Shown here piece by piece: positions 43,326 to 54,654 of a stretch of 64,000 bases of DNA. This DNA comes from Eutypa lata. Taxonomy: Eukaryota; Ascomycota; Sordariomycetes; Xylariales; Diatrypaceae. The notes below the pieces were generated by a model. The model saw nothing but the letters and a program-made list of their open reading frames with translations. It did not search any database and was not told the DNA's origin. Positions within the stretch are counted from its first letter, which is position 1, and every line of letters begins with the position of its first letter. The translations under genes were made by a program, and so were the position numbers. The stretch is from the NCBI GenBank assembly GCA_022661535.1, contig JAKULF010000007.1, positions 2,542,001 to 2,606,000 on the forward strand. Direction: 5' to 3'.

Positions 43326-45128
43326 CTAGTGCAGGCTGCGGGTGGGTTCGGGCGAAGGAGACACCGTGCCGAAGGACCGCGGCTCCCCACCCTCCGCGGT
43401 ACTAAGCGGCGGCGACGGACTAGCCGCCGCCGGAAGCGGGGGGCTACCCACGAGCTCGAACGGACCGTAGGCATTCTCCTCCGCTTTCCTCGCAGCTTCC
43501 TTCTTCTCCTTCATCTCCCGCTCCTTAATTGCGTTGATCTCGTCTCCGGTCTTCCCGCTCGCCGAACCGTCGACGCGGTCCTCGTTACGAGTCGAGTCGA
43601 TCTCGACGGGCACCATGATATCCTCGGCATTCTGGGGGTACATATTCACGGCCGCATCGCGCCGCTCGGGAGGCGACCCGACCAACGTGTCGGTGTAGGG
43701 CCCCGACACGGCCACCGGGCCGAAGTAATCGTACACGAGGCCGGTCTGGTGCGGTTGAGGTCGCGCTCCACCACCGTTACTTCCGGGGACGCCACTCCCG
43801 GCCGCGTTGCCGTAGCTGCCGCCGACGCTCGTGGGCCCGCTCATCTCGCTATCCGCGGCAGTGCCGATCCCACCCCGGCGGAAAAGCTGCGCCCCGGGGG
43901 ACATGGGCCCGATGAAGCGATCACGCATGCGGGCCGCATATCCACCACTACCGCTGCCACCCCCGCTGGCAGCAACACCACCACCGACGTTGTTCATACG
44001 ATAGTTTTGGTTATTAGCACCGCTATCATTGGGGTGCCCATCGGAGAGCAGCGTCGGTGTCTCATACCGACCGCCTGTCGAATTGGGCATTCTCCGCTTA
44101 CTCCTACGGCGCAGACAGAACGCCACGACAGCCGTGATGACAGCCAAGACCGCAACAGCAACACCAATGCCTATACCAGCCTTCGCACCGGACGAGAGCC
44201 CCCCTCCTCCTCCTCCATCACCATCAACAGGTTCAATAATATCCCCGTTAGCGCCCGTCACCGAGGGGATCGCAGCCTCGCCGTCGCAGTAGCTCGGGGA
44301 CCGACACGTCTGGCCCGAGGCGCAGCACCCCAGCCCCTCGCGCGGATCGCACGCGAACTGGTAGGTGTAGGAGCAGCCGCTGGGGACGGGGTTGACGACG
44401 GGCGGCGCCGTCGACGTGACGTCGCTGAGGCAGTTGCCCGAGGTGCCGCACCGCGCCCCGTACGCGCAGCACTGGGCGCCGAAGGCCGAGGGGCACAGGA
44501 ACTGGTCGGTGCCGCAGGGGCGGTTGCAGCACGCCGGGACGGTCGAGATCGTGACGACTACCTCGGGTGTCGGTTCTTCGCCGCTGTCGTCGGAGGAGGA
44601 AGCGGCAGAACCGGTAGTAGTAGAACGAGACCCAGAAGAAGCCGTGGAAGGGGCAGGGGTGATGGTCGTCGTGACGGTCTGCGACGCCACGCAGTAGTTC
44701 ATGCCCTCCGTGCAGGGCGTCTGGTCCGAGCACACGTTGCCGATGGCGCAGCACTTGACCTCGAGGTCGCTGTTCACGAAGCAGTACCGGTCGTTCGGGC
44801 AGCACACGGCGGCGCCGTCGGGTCCGGCGTCTAGACAGTTGTGGCTGTCATTCCCGCAATTGATCGCCTGGATATCGCCGTCGTCGTCGTCCTGTCGTCG
44901 TTGGAACCGTAGGTGCGGCTGGTTCCCACCGCCCGGTGCGGGAAATGCGGGTATCGCCGGCAGATAGAAGCGCGGGTATGACGAAGAGAAGCCATTTGTC
45001 GGGAGGATCGCGGCGTTGTCGATAGCGGCGAAGTCTTGATGCTCCCGTGCCCTCGCGCAATTGAGCGACGATGCAGTCAGAAGGAGCAGGTCGAACAGCC
45101 TACTACTAGCCCTGTGATGAGGCGCCAT
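43326..45128 (-). CDS. Cys-rich one-pass cell-surface protein
   Basis: Single exon, 600 aa. The N-terminus is a signal peptide (LFDLLLLTASSLNCARA, about residues 11-27). Residues 90-285 contain three Cys-rich modules with CCPNDRYC, CCAIGNVC, CCNRPCGTDQFLC, CCAYGARC and CCASGQTC, separated by a Ser/Thr-rich, probably O-glycosylated, segment (155-185). A Gly-rich hinge leads to one membrane helix at about 316-338 (AGIGIGVAVAVLAVITAVVA), then RRRSKRR as stop-transfer. The 260-residue cytoplasmic tail is Gly/Ser/Pro-rich with a charged helix EINAIKEREMKEKKEAARKA. The layout suggests a surface sensor or wall-associated protein of a fungus-specific family. The GC content is clearly higher than the surroundings. 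Function unknown. Confidence 0.8.
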   Translation of the reverse strand: MAPHHRASSRLFDLLLLTASSLNCARAREHQDFAAIDNAAILPTNGFSSSYPRFYLPAIPAFPAPGGGNQPHLRFQRRQDDDDGDIQAINCGNDSHNCLDAGPDGAAVCCPNDRYCFVNSDLEVKCCAIGNVCSDQTPCTEGMNYCVASQTVTTTITPAPSTASSGSRSTTTGSAASSSDDSGEEPTPEVVVTISTVPACCNRPCGTDQFLCPSAFGAQCCAYGARCGTSGNCLSDVTSTAPPVVNPVPSGCSYTYQFACDPREGLGCCASGQTCRSPSYCDGEAAIPSVTGANGDIIEPVDGDGGGGGGLSSGAKAGIGIGVAVAVLAVITAVVAFCLRRRSKRRMPNSTGGRYETPTLLSDGHPNDSGANNQNYRMNNVGGGVAASGGGSGSGGYAARMRDRFIGPMSPGAQLFRRGGIGTAADSEMSGPTSVGGSYGNAAGSGVPGSNGGGARPQPHQTGLVYDYFGPVAVSGPYTDTLVGSPPERRDAAVNMYPQNAEDIMVPVEIDSTRNEDRVDGSASGKTGDEINAIKEREMKEKKEAARKAEENAYGPFELVGSPPLPAAASPSPPLSTAEGGEPRSFGTVSPSPEPTRSLH

Positions 45129-45728
45129 TGAGGGCGGGGGTTAAGTGAGATAGGTGGTAGCCTTACGAGGTTGCAAAGCGGCACATGAATATTAGAACAT
45201 AAGCGATGGCATGTCAACTCCCGGGAAATCAATTAACTTGGTAATGAGATGCTATGATGTATGAGAGAGCAAGTAGATTAGATCAAACAGCGTTCAATCT
45301 GGTCCTTGCGATGCTGCCGACGACAAGGCGTCGGAAGGCGAGAATGAGGGTGGTGTCCATCGAACTCTGCGAGTCGGAATCAGCAACGTCGTATAACCAA
45401 CTAGGTATCTACCTACACACCCACCCACTCTGCCACTCAGGTTTTGCCGATTGATTCTACTAACAAATTGTGGTCAGCTATCGAGACCTGGTGCGCCAAC
45501 ATGCGTATGGCGGGCGGAGTGGGTTGCATGCAGGTCGCCGAGGCGGCACGAATCAGAACCGACGAGGTCGCGGTATGTAACCCAATAGAGGGGAATTCGG
45601 GTTTAGCTCAACTACAAGGGCTGCGCCCCCTTATGTAACTACAGAACAATGTAAGACACGACTAACTACTGGATTGATTCGGTGCAAGATACGTCAAACT
45701 ACCTGAGTACTTAGTTATATCTTCGTCC
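45129..45728. other. Intergenic spacer
   Basis: Short open frames only. It is upstream of the surface-protein gene and downstream of the next F-box gene. No gene seen. Confidence 0.6.
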
Positions 45729-47544
45729 TCAAATCTTCCGTAGTTTCGTCAGCCAAATCCTGCCATTCGTAACAAAGTCCCTCTCTGGCCATTCCCAGAA
45801 CATGTCCACGCCAACGCTCTTGAAAGATTGCTTGATTCGTTCAAGCCCTTCGCCTATGAGTCCTGAATCCGGCACGCCCCCTTTTTCGAGCCCATATTGC
45901 TCCCATCCAGGTCTAAATTCGGGATCTGCAAGAAAAGTGAATGTTCGTAGCTTGGGCAGTCGCGCGTTGCACTCCTTTGAGGATTGATCCAAGATTTTTC
46001 TCAGCCACGAGTTGTACATCTCCATCCCCAGGTCCGTCCTGTAAGCTTTGTATTGGGGCCTTGACCATCTCTCGATGAGTTGGAATTGGTTCAAGCAGGG
46101 TGGAAGCAAGGCCGTGAAAGGAATCCCTGCTTCAATTTCAGTGCTTACAATATCGAGTCCCCAGAGGCCCCAGGTATCGATAGTAAGACTTCGCAAGTTC
46201 TGAAACCGTGGAAGACAAGTGATGACCTCGAAAGGGTAGGGTGGGTAATTTCCCCGGGAGAAACTTCCGAACGACTCGAGGTGCAAAGACTCTAGTTTGT
46301 CCGCTCCCTGAAGAAGAGCATCATTTAGCGAGACATCGGGATTTTCTGCGATCTCTCCAGCGAGCCTCCATTCATGTTTGTCAAACGTCCAGTGAAACGA
46401 TCGCAAGTTGTGGCACCGTTTCAGCAGATGATAGATGGAGGAGGGGAGAGTTCGGCTGCGGTAAAGGCGCAAGTCCTTTTTTGAGGAGTACCACGTCTGT
46501 TTCTGGACTTCTGTCCATTCGTCGGTTCTGTTATCAAGCAAGTTCTTCCAAAAACCATCATCACCGTCGCACTCAAAAACCTCCACACCACAGAGTGTTT
46601 TCCACTACAATATCGTAAGTTAGCGACATTTTTTTGGTGGCTCATGTATTGCACTTCATATGTCAACCAATACCTAACGTAGAGAGGGTGAGGGCCGAGG
46701 TGACTTTAGAACAAATTCATAGAAATTCAAAGTAACTTACGAAGGGTCCATCAAGATGGTCCATCCCAGTCCTCATAAAGCATACCGGCAAAACGGCTTG
46801 CTGTATTCTAAACGACTTGATGGTCGGGTAAGGTCCATGACCAGCTCTAGCACTCCAAATGCGGCCAAACCATGATCTTAACTCGAATAGTGTATATTTA
46901 GGATCATAAGGGATTCTTATCGAATATTCTGGTTTCCTGTGCCGCGGAAATTGGACTAGCACGTCCTCTACTCGGTATAGACGATCGAGAATCCTGGCAA
47001 CAAGCTCTTGTGGGAGGCCTCGATGTGGCAGGTTCCGACGCCGAATTATAATTCTTGTCGCCGAAGTAGGATCGGATAGAGACGGCAAGATCTGATCCAC
47101 GTTAGGCAAAAGATTCTCCGGCAAAATTCCATGGTTTACAGGGTCGTCAAGGTCGCGATGGAGTTCTTTATGGACCAGACTGTAGTGGTTGGCTGTCGAT
47201 ATTACTAGCTCATCTTCGGTGAGTAAAGTAGGGCAAGCAAATGATCTCGGGAGGTTTCGAAGCTCAAAGTTGTTCCAAAGACTGCGGAGAAGCAATACGA
47301 TTTGCTTGCCGGTAATCACCCCTAAATTGCGGTACAGGCATGCCCTGGCGATAGCATTGAGCCGTCGTGAAGTAAGGCAGAGGCTCCGGAGCGCACGTCG
47401 TTTACCATTATAGCCAGTGTGAATGTCGAACGTCACTTGTTTTAGGGTACGGGGCGTCGCTTCCGTTGGGACTCGTGGAGGGATGAGGTGGGTAAAACAA
47501 GAGTTGAGTATCTCCGTCGGTAGAGATTCTAGATGAGGTGCCAT
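45729..47544 (-). CDS. F-box protein, long fungal type
   Basis: Two exons, 46741-47544 and 45729-46604, with a 136-bp intron, giving 559 aa. The F-box-like start is LESLPTEILNSCFTHLIPPR, with RRALRSLCLTSRRLNAIARA and CLYRNLGVITGK completing it. A long insert replaces the usual compact spacing. The C-terminal half has Leu-rich units such as KLESLHLESFG, FQNLRSLTIDTWGLWGLDI and LPKLRTFTFLADPEF, which look like irregular LRRs for substrate recognition. The join DGPF-WKTLCGVEVFECDGDD is in frame at GTAAGT..TTGTAG. It probably acts in an SCF ubiquitin ligase; the target is unknown. It is not closely similar to the F-box gene at 22-23.6 kb. Confidence 0.78.
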
Positions 47545-50369
47545 TATGGTATGTCTTGATAGTTTCCTGGTAGAAGGAGATGAAATTCAATAGAGCTCGT
47601 CCTGGTTCTTGAGGAGAGGATATCTTCCACTACGTAGGTGGTTAATGGAAAATGGGTAATAGTAGGGATAAAAAGGCCACCTATAGGTAGAGATGAGTTG
47701 AGATGTATGTATGAAGAGAGAAGGTTTGAAATGTTCGAGTGCCTAACAATGCATGATGAAGAAGGTTAGGTCAAGATTGATGGCCGTAAAATACCTAGAT
47801 AGTTGCTGTGGTGGTTGCCTAGGCGTGAATAGGTACCTACTTAAGAAGACCTCCCTTCCCTTTTAGACTTTTCCTATTGTACCTCAAGTTGAGATATGTA
47901 GGTGCCTATTGTACCGTCTAACTTTGTTAGATAGATGCGCTGTCACCTATACATACATGTACTGTCCCTGTTTCTGCCACTATAACGATCATTTTGTGTA
48001 AGGCTGAGGAATATTTCCTATATCATGTTTGTACCCATTACTTAATCCATCATCGTCGAAATCAGGTAAATCTTACATAGTGTCCCTTGAATTCGTATGT
48101 ACCTGAGTACTTAGGAACTTTTCTCATTTTATTTGGTAGGTACTACATATATGTAGGTAGATATATACCTAGGTTCTTAAGAAATTCATGTAATAAGAAC
48201 AATGTATCAACCGTTAGACGATATAATAATACGTGTAACGGAATCTTTGTGATGACACAGGTAAAACAGCAATGCATCTACAAATATTCACAATGTACAT
48301 ACCCGTTAATTACTTACCGTGATAGTTTTACCATCAACCTTCCCAAGACCATATTATACCATCGCTAGCATTATTTAAATTTTAAAACTCTTACTAACAA
48401 AGTACATTTGACTAAGAGTTTAGATTTAACATAGCCTGATACGATTTATAAGCCTCTACATTTGTTATTTAATAACTCTTGCAGTAGGTTTTACTGAAAC
48501 CCATCCACCAGAAGGCTATTTAAAGCGTATAAGATATTAATACCTTTGAATTCTAATTTTTGTTTGTATAGAAAGTACGTGTGTATTACTTAAGCTTACA
48601 GTATTATGTAGCTTTAGACATATTGGTATATCATCAATATGGGGCACCTGCGAATGACTGAGATCAAATAGGGAGAAGTTCTATAATGCAACCATCAAGT
48701 AATGATAGCAATAGAACAAGAGCAAAAGGGTGCTCTAGCTTGTCATCCATAAAGAACAAAGAGTAAAAGTTAAAAAGAACATAGAAGGAAAGGCCCCTAT
48801 GCCAACACGTTCTGTGCAGATATAATGTGTCATACTGGTGCTATCCAAGCCTATCTATGTATTCGAACCTTGGTGTCTTATATTCTTGTCGTATGCTTCA
48901 TACTTACTAATACACTTGGAATGATATGAGGGTGTCTCATAAAAGGATAGGAACGTGTCGACTGTGTCATACCTAGGCATGTGATGGGTGATTATCACCG
49001 GCTGAATACAAGCTGTTCTATCGCTCTTAGGATATAGCTCCATATGAACGTTCTTCAGGCTTGTTTCTTTCATTGATGCGCCTTCACCCCCTGGGTTAAC
49101 CTTTTCATGTAATGGCCGCTCAATGTCTCTCAGGTGCGATTAATTTAACTATCCTTATTCACCTGTTCACCTAGCCTACCACTGATTCAGTGCAGATAGC
49201 CTTCGACATTTTTACGAAATCCTCGTTAAAAGAGATATATTGGCATATATGAAATTAATCAACGCCACAGCGTATCAATACCCAATCCCCTTATGAGAGC
49301 CCCAGTGATTCTATGCATGATATTATCTATCCACAGAGATATACCCTTACAGTAACCTCTAACCTGATTTTGTAGCCTCTAATACATTATACCCCTTACC
49401 AAACTCCTATCTTGCAGACATCGATCGTCCTTTCAGAAAATGAAATGCGCTAGTAGCTGGGCCTGGAATAGATCCCCTCGTCTCGTGGTGCAACCTAGGC
49501 GCATATACGCGGATATCGTGACGGAGGCCTAGTAGATGTAGAGGGCTTGGCTGATCGGGCATATTCTATCAAGAGAGATCGGGCGACGGAAGATGGCATG
49601 TCGCCTTGACTCACAGATCTAACTAGAACAATAGCTACCGGCCTATGGGCCGTTCGGGCGAGCACGAACAAAATCCCTCCATGCAGTCCGTATCGCGGAA
49701 ACATTGCAGAGTCCTCGGGCCAGTTTCACCTGGGCCCTACATCAAGGTCTAAGTCATACACCTCTGCAGATGCTGTATCAATATCATCTCGCGCTGAAGT
49801 CGGACCAGAGCAAACTAGGCGGAGAAACAACAGGGACGAGAGCCAAAGTGGTCCATGTCTGCTGAAATGTACTCGGGAGGAAATAGAAAGAGGGCCGTTG
49901 GCGTAGATCAGGGAAAGGCCACAGAATGCAGTATGGTCTGGTTGCTATTGTGTAGGAATATAAGCTATAATAAGCGTCCAAATCGTAACGTTTGGGCGCC
50001 CGTACTTTTACCGAATCCAATATATTGTGACTCAACAAAGGGTAGCTTAGAGAAACTCTAACATAGTCCTTCTAGTTAGTCAATTTCTAATGCAAATGAC
50101 GAATAAGGAGCCCGAAACTTCGTATGGGGTTAAAGTCCTTAGCTCACCTTCGACTTTACCCCTTTCTGGACCTTTCGCCATTCTTAAGTAATGGATCACG
50201 GTAGTTTAGAGAGGACGACGACACGATCGCCGCAGTAACCTTCGCAATCATCTAATCAACGGTTTTCCATTACATGAGCCCCAGAGCCCATCGGTGAGGT
50301 GCTCTATGGCACTATGTATTTTATAAGAGCTTCAGCGTCCATTTTCCTTTGGATAAAAACGAAAGGAAG
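47545..50369. other. Long AT-rich spacer
   Basis: 2.8 kb without a supportable gene. TAGGTA/TACCTA motifs are frequent between 47630 and 48180. The segment 49480-50060 is GC-richer with short interrupted frames downstream of the Zn2Cys6 gene. It might be decayed remains of that regulator's C-terminal half, which I could not prove. Confidence 0.45.
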
Positions 50370-50897
50370 TCATTGGCCTGTATCGGGGTCGGTGGCCAGT
50401 CCTAACAAGAGATCACTGTCTTGAACGTGTTCCAGGATGGATCCCGGTGTTTCGCCATTCCGAATCCGCCTCAGTATCTCTTCCGCCTCTTCCAGCGGCC
50501 GAGACTGCAGATGCTCGTAGATATCTTTATAGACCGAAAAGCTCTTGCCCAGCTCCTCTAGCTTCCGCCTGAGTGCCTGATTATGCGATTCGCCTTGGTC
50601 GTCGGTGGCGTATACGCAACTGATACGCCGATTGGAGCAGTAAGAGCATTGGGGACGTCCCCCGTCACACTATAGTAGGTATTAGCATTGCGTTTGATAC
50701 GGGTTATGAAGTAGGCAAATGCATACTTTGACCTTGCGCCTCCGACAGGTGTCGCAGGCTACTGTGACCCGCCTATGAGCTTCCGAGGAACGGTCTTCTT
50801 TTGCCTCCGGAGAGGTCCCCGTAGACTCTGTATTAGCTGGCAGTAGTGGCCGTAGGCGACGTTCTATCGGTCGGTAATCGGCAGAGTCGCCTTGCAT
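50370..50897 (-). CDS. Short Zn2Cys6 binuclear-cluster DNA-binding protein, possibly truncated
   Basis: Two exons, 50727-50897 and 50370-50669, with a 57-bp intron, giving 156 aa. The cluster is complete, ACDTCRRRKVKCDGG then RPQCSYCSNRRISC, with spacing C-X2-C-X6-C-X6-C-X2-C-X6-C split by the intron after the sixth residue of the first loop. A helical linker follows (NQALRRKLEELGKSFSVYKD) and the fungal motif LEEAEEILRRIRNGETPGSI. Full-length relatives with this linker are usually 500-800 aa and continue into an activation/MHR domain. Here a stop follows about 25 residues later. It may be a genuine short regulator, a repressor-like form, or a truncated gene. An alternative start at 50924 adds nine residues. 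Confidence 0.72.
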
Positions 50898-52341
50898 TAG
50901 TAGTAGGACGAGATATGGAAACATTAACGACGCCCGGGTGACTCTGGCATCGCCGTTTTATACTGGTTGAGCTTAGGCGAATGTTTAGCCGCCTCATTAA
51001 GTCCCTTGGGTGGGAGAGAATCAATCGAGATCTTCGGGGTTGCAAGATGACGACAACACGCACCGAGAGTGTGGGTACGTCTGCTTCAGATTTGCCTACA
51101 ATAAGCAATTGGCGCGCTTGGATCTACAGTGATTTGGTCGGCTTTGGAATGCGTGTAGACGGGTTAATTGCCTGGTTCTACCAGTGACGTCGAGAGGCAT
51201 GGCTGTGGTGGCTACATGAGACCACTGCACCGGAGAGGCGGTGGTTATTATTGGCGACAGGATAGCCTCTACCTTGGTACCAGTGCGCCGATGAGCCCAC
51301 TCGCACACTGGGTTAAGGAATGTCGTAACCTTTTCCGTCGATATGTATAAATATGACGACACCAATTATTCATACGTTACTGTCGGATATACCTCCACTC
51401 TTTTGACGAATCAGAACATCTTGACTTAGGTAATTAAACCATCAACGATCAAGAGACTCGAAACCCATGGATACGATACATACGCAGTGTACATTTCCAA
51501 ATCTCGACGTGAATTGCACATAATCTGTACGTATGGCAATTATATATGATACACTCCGTATGCAGCAAACAAAACCAGTATATATATACCATGATTTGTA
51601 GTGCTACCTACGTACCATACAAGCTTCTGTACTCTTCAAGTTAGTTCGGTGAATGGCATACCTTAGTATGCAAGTATGCAAGTATGCTTTTTAACGATAA
51701 TTCTTAATCGAGTGGTCAATACAGTAAACCCCATCGACATATAGCCGATATGAAAATCACTACTTGAATATCGGCAGCTATCATATACGAAATAGTTACG
51801 AAGTAGATATGTACTGAAGATGAACAAAAGCAACAGTTTTATATCGTCGAGTTGAAGTATTCTTATAATAAGGGATCGTTATAAAGGAGTTTAACATATA
51901 AGCAAGGTGTTTAACTCGCATGCATGGGCTTCGTTAGAATATTGTACTTTGTATACACGACCAAATAGGAAAACGTACTTGTCCGAGACCATCGTAAGAC
52001 CGTAGGTTATGATACATGAGAGCACCCTCTCTAACATCACATATCTACCCCGGAGTGTAGCTAGGAATGGGTGTCAAGTTCTAGGCTACCATTACTTTCG
52101 AGCTTGGCCAGGAGAACAATCAGCCCGAGCAATGTTATAGTGTCTACCGGTCCCAATGATCATAGCAGTCTCCCCACGTTCAGTAGAAGAGCGCCTACCT
52201 AGGCAGCTATCAAATACACGCCCAAACACCGAACGGTAATAAACGAACAAGTCCCAGGATGCGCCTATACTCGAATATATGAAACCCAGCATTTAAGTCC
52301 TATAACCTTGTCCTGTCCTAGTAAATTCGAGATGCTGCTTC
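50898..52341. other. Intergenic spacer
   Basis: Open frames at 50981-51187 (+) and 51096-51365 (-) overlap and lack motifs. An 8-bp tandem repeat lies at 51665-51687. No gene is supportable. Confidence 0.5.
51665..51687. repeat. Short (AAGTATGC)n direct repeat
   Basis: Nearly three tandem copies of an 8-bp unit in AT-rich spacer. Confidence 0.75.
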
Positions 52342-54102
52342 TTACGTTACTTTCTGCCTCTTCGCGTCTGTTCCCCCGCCTCCAACTGCATTAGCTGCAT
52401 TGTTGTTCGAGACCTCTGTCAATGGCGTCCTATTTCCGTTTTCGACTACACCCGGGGCCGGCCGCTTCACTGTTGTTGGTGGCTTATATGCACCTCGATT
52501 CCCTAATGGGCTCCCACCTCCACCTGGGGCGCCGATTTGTCTGGCATGGTTAAGCATGGGGTTTCCCACAGGGTTCCCCATACCAGGTCGACCAGCCCCC
52601 AAGTTGGGTCCATTGTTGAACCCATTATTCCCTGGACGCGGACTCTGAGCACGGGGTTGGTCAAGCTCTCTCTTCGTTGGCGCCACATGCTGTCCGTTCT
52701 TCGCCACAGGTCGGGATGATTGGTGGTCAATACCTGGTGTTTTTCGAATCGAGGGACTGTCTGCACGTGGATTGAACGCTTGCGCTCCTTTCAAGGGAAC
52801 ATTGACAGGGCCTGGAGCAGCTGACTCGGGTATGTCTTTCAACGACCGCGCCGAGAAGAACGCGGCAGGTTCCGAAGGACCTCGATTCGGTGGAGGTGTA
52901 CCTGCCCCACTGCCCGCTCCGACTGGCTGTGCTAGTTGGTTAGGAGGCTGAGGCTGAGGCTTCGTAGCAGCTTGATTGGAGGTTGCTGGGGGATTCGGTC
53001 GACCTTGGAAAGGCACCCCTGGTCGTTGTGGAGGCTGGTTCGGCGTGTGTGGTGGCCTTGGAGGCGGGCCGTTGGACCCGGTTCTTACCATCGGCCTTGC
53101 AGGTGGCTGCATAGGCTTTGGAGGGACACTATTAGCGGATGTTTTACTAGGATCACTGCTATTTCCTGAAGATAGGATTTGAGGTGTCTCATTTGATGAA
53201 TTCCCATGCGAGCCTGGCAATGCCACCTCATCAGGATGCCCTTCTTCTACGACACCAAAGTCGGCCATTTCGAAGTCTCCGAAATCCTCGTCTAGCGAGT
53301 CACCCGGCACTACAAATCCAACATATCAGCTTCCGCCCAATCGATATCATCAGAATCAAACCCACCTAGAGAAGGTGGTTGAGCACCACCACCACTGCCA
53401 CCACCGTTCACCCCTTCGCTCTTCATAGGAAGCTTTGGTACTTCTGGCTCCTTCTTGATGAAGTCTGAATGGCGATGAAGATTGCCTTCATCGAATCTCG
53501 TCGGGGCAACTTTCATCTTGGTCACTTTGGCTAGATAGTCCTTGTCATAGATGCAATTACCCAGGACATTGCCGAAATTGCGCAAGGTTCGCTTCAGAGC
53601 ATCTGTAGTACCCTCCTTCTTTGCCTTCTCAAAAGCTGCAGCCTTCCCCTTGCAGTTTTCAATGTGGCCATACCCAATATCCTCATGATAGGTGCCATCC
53701 CGCAAAGTGATCCGCACAATGACGGATAATCCAAGCGATACTCTCAGGGTCTGGGCGTTCTCGTCGACGAAATCAACTTGGATGTTTTGTATACTAGAGG
53801 ACCATCCATTGAAACCGAAGACTTCGTTGGCAAGCGCAATACATTTTTCCGCAGCGATATAGTGTACTTTCTGACCTGAAGGTCCACTTCTCGCTGAGAG
53901 GTATTCGGGCCCAAGTTGTTTCTCTAATCTCGATTGTAAAGTTGCGATTTCGGTGGCTGTGAATTCGGAAATTCGAGGTTTTGCCTCCTCGAAAGGATTG
54001 GCAATACTGTTGTGCTGTTCGCCAGGCCTGTAAATAGTTGGTCAGCAACAACGCGACTCTCTAGATAAACAGAGAGTTTGGTAAATCAACATACGCCGGC
54101 AT
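52342..54102 (-). CDS. rad52: Rad52 recombination mediator
   Basis: Three exons: 54095-54102 (only 8 nt, MPA start), 53366-54027 and 52342-53291, with introns of 67 and 74 bp, giving 539 aa. Rad52 anneals single strands and loads Rad51 in homologous recombination in the nucleus. The conserved N-terminal ring domain is complete: TLQSRLEKQLGPEYLSARSG, KVHYIAAEKCIALANEVFG, FNGWSSSIQNIQVDFVDEN, GTYHEDIGYGHIENCKGKA and EGTTDALKRTLRNFGNVLGN, then CIYDKDYLAKV. The C-terminal half is Pro/Gly/Asn-rich and probably disordered. The second intron is inferred from restored frame (PPSL-DEDFGDFEMADFG); retaining it would end the protein after MLDL. Length is in the range of other filamentous-fungal Rad52 proteins. 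Confidence 0.93.
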
Positions 54103-54654
54103 CACTGCGAAAATTAAAACCCCAATCCTTGTGTCATTCAAGTGTAGCGCAGGGACGATATGAGGTGGTTGTGTATTATCTTTACTTGGAAGTATTGGGA
54201 TGTTGAATGTGGCCTGAAATCCAATCGCCAATGCCTTATTAGAAACGCGTTCGTTGCACTTTAGGTGCCGCTTCCCGCGTTTGTTTAACTAAACGTAATG
54301 TTGGCGACTGCCCCACCTGGTAGCAGGCAACACCGTGCACAAACGCCTAATCACGTGATTCTTCCTTTTCAATCAAACATGTAATTATGTAAGCTAAGTA
54401 GTTAACCGGATGTCAATAGGAAACTACGTGCATGTAGTTCTCAATTGTTTTCAGTTAATAGGAAAGCACAACGTTGAAGTCAAAGCCATTGGTGAGCGTG
54501 TAACATTTAAGACCAGATCCCAACTAACTTGAAGCTATTAACTCGTCACTAAATAAACACTGTAGAAAAGACCAGTACGTTACGTTCACTACTACCTGTA
54601 TGTATGTAGCTACAACATGGAAGATCACCCTGCTCCCACAAAACGCTGCGGTTT
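54103..54654. other. Intergenic spacer
   Basis: Lies between the rad52 start and the 3' end of the GH43 gene, so it must hold the rad52 promoter. No element named. Confidence 0.6.

Noticed and set aside
43329..44834. Open frame of 501 codons on the + strand
   Set aside because: Arg-rich antisense shadow of the GC-rich surface-protein gene, whose signal peptide, Cys modules and membrane helix read on the other strand.
49480..50060. Possible C-terminal half of the Zn2Cys6 regulator
   Set aside because: Short interrupted frames only; I could not align any part with a middle-homology region by eye, so it is kept as a hypothesis.
51096..51365. Open frame on the - strand upstream of the Zn2Cys6 gene, as a possible 5' exon
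   Set aside because: No recognisable sequence, and the regulator already has a normal short N-terminus before its zinc cluster.
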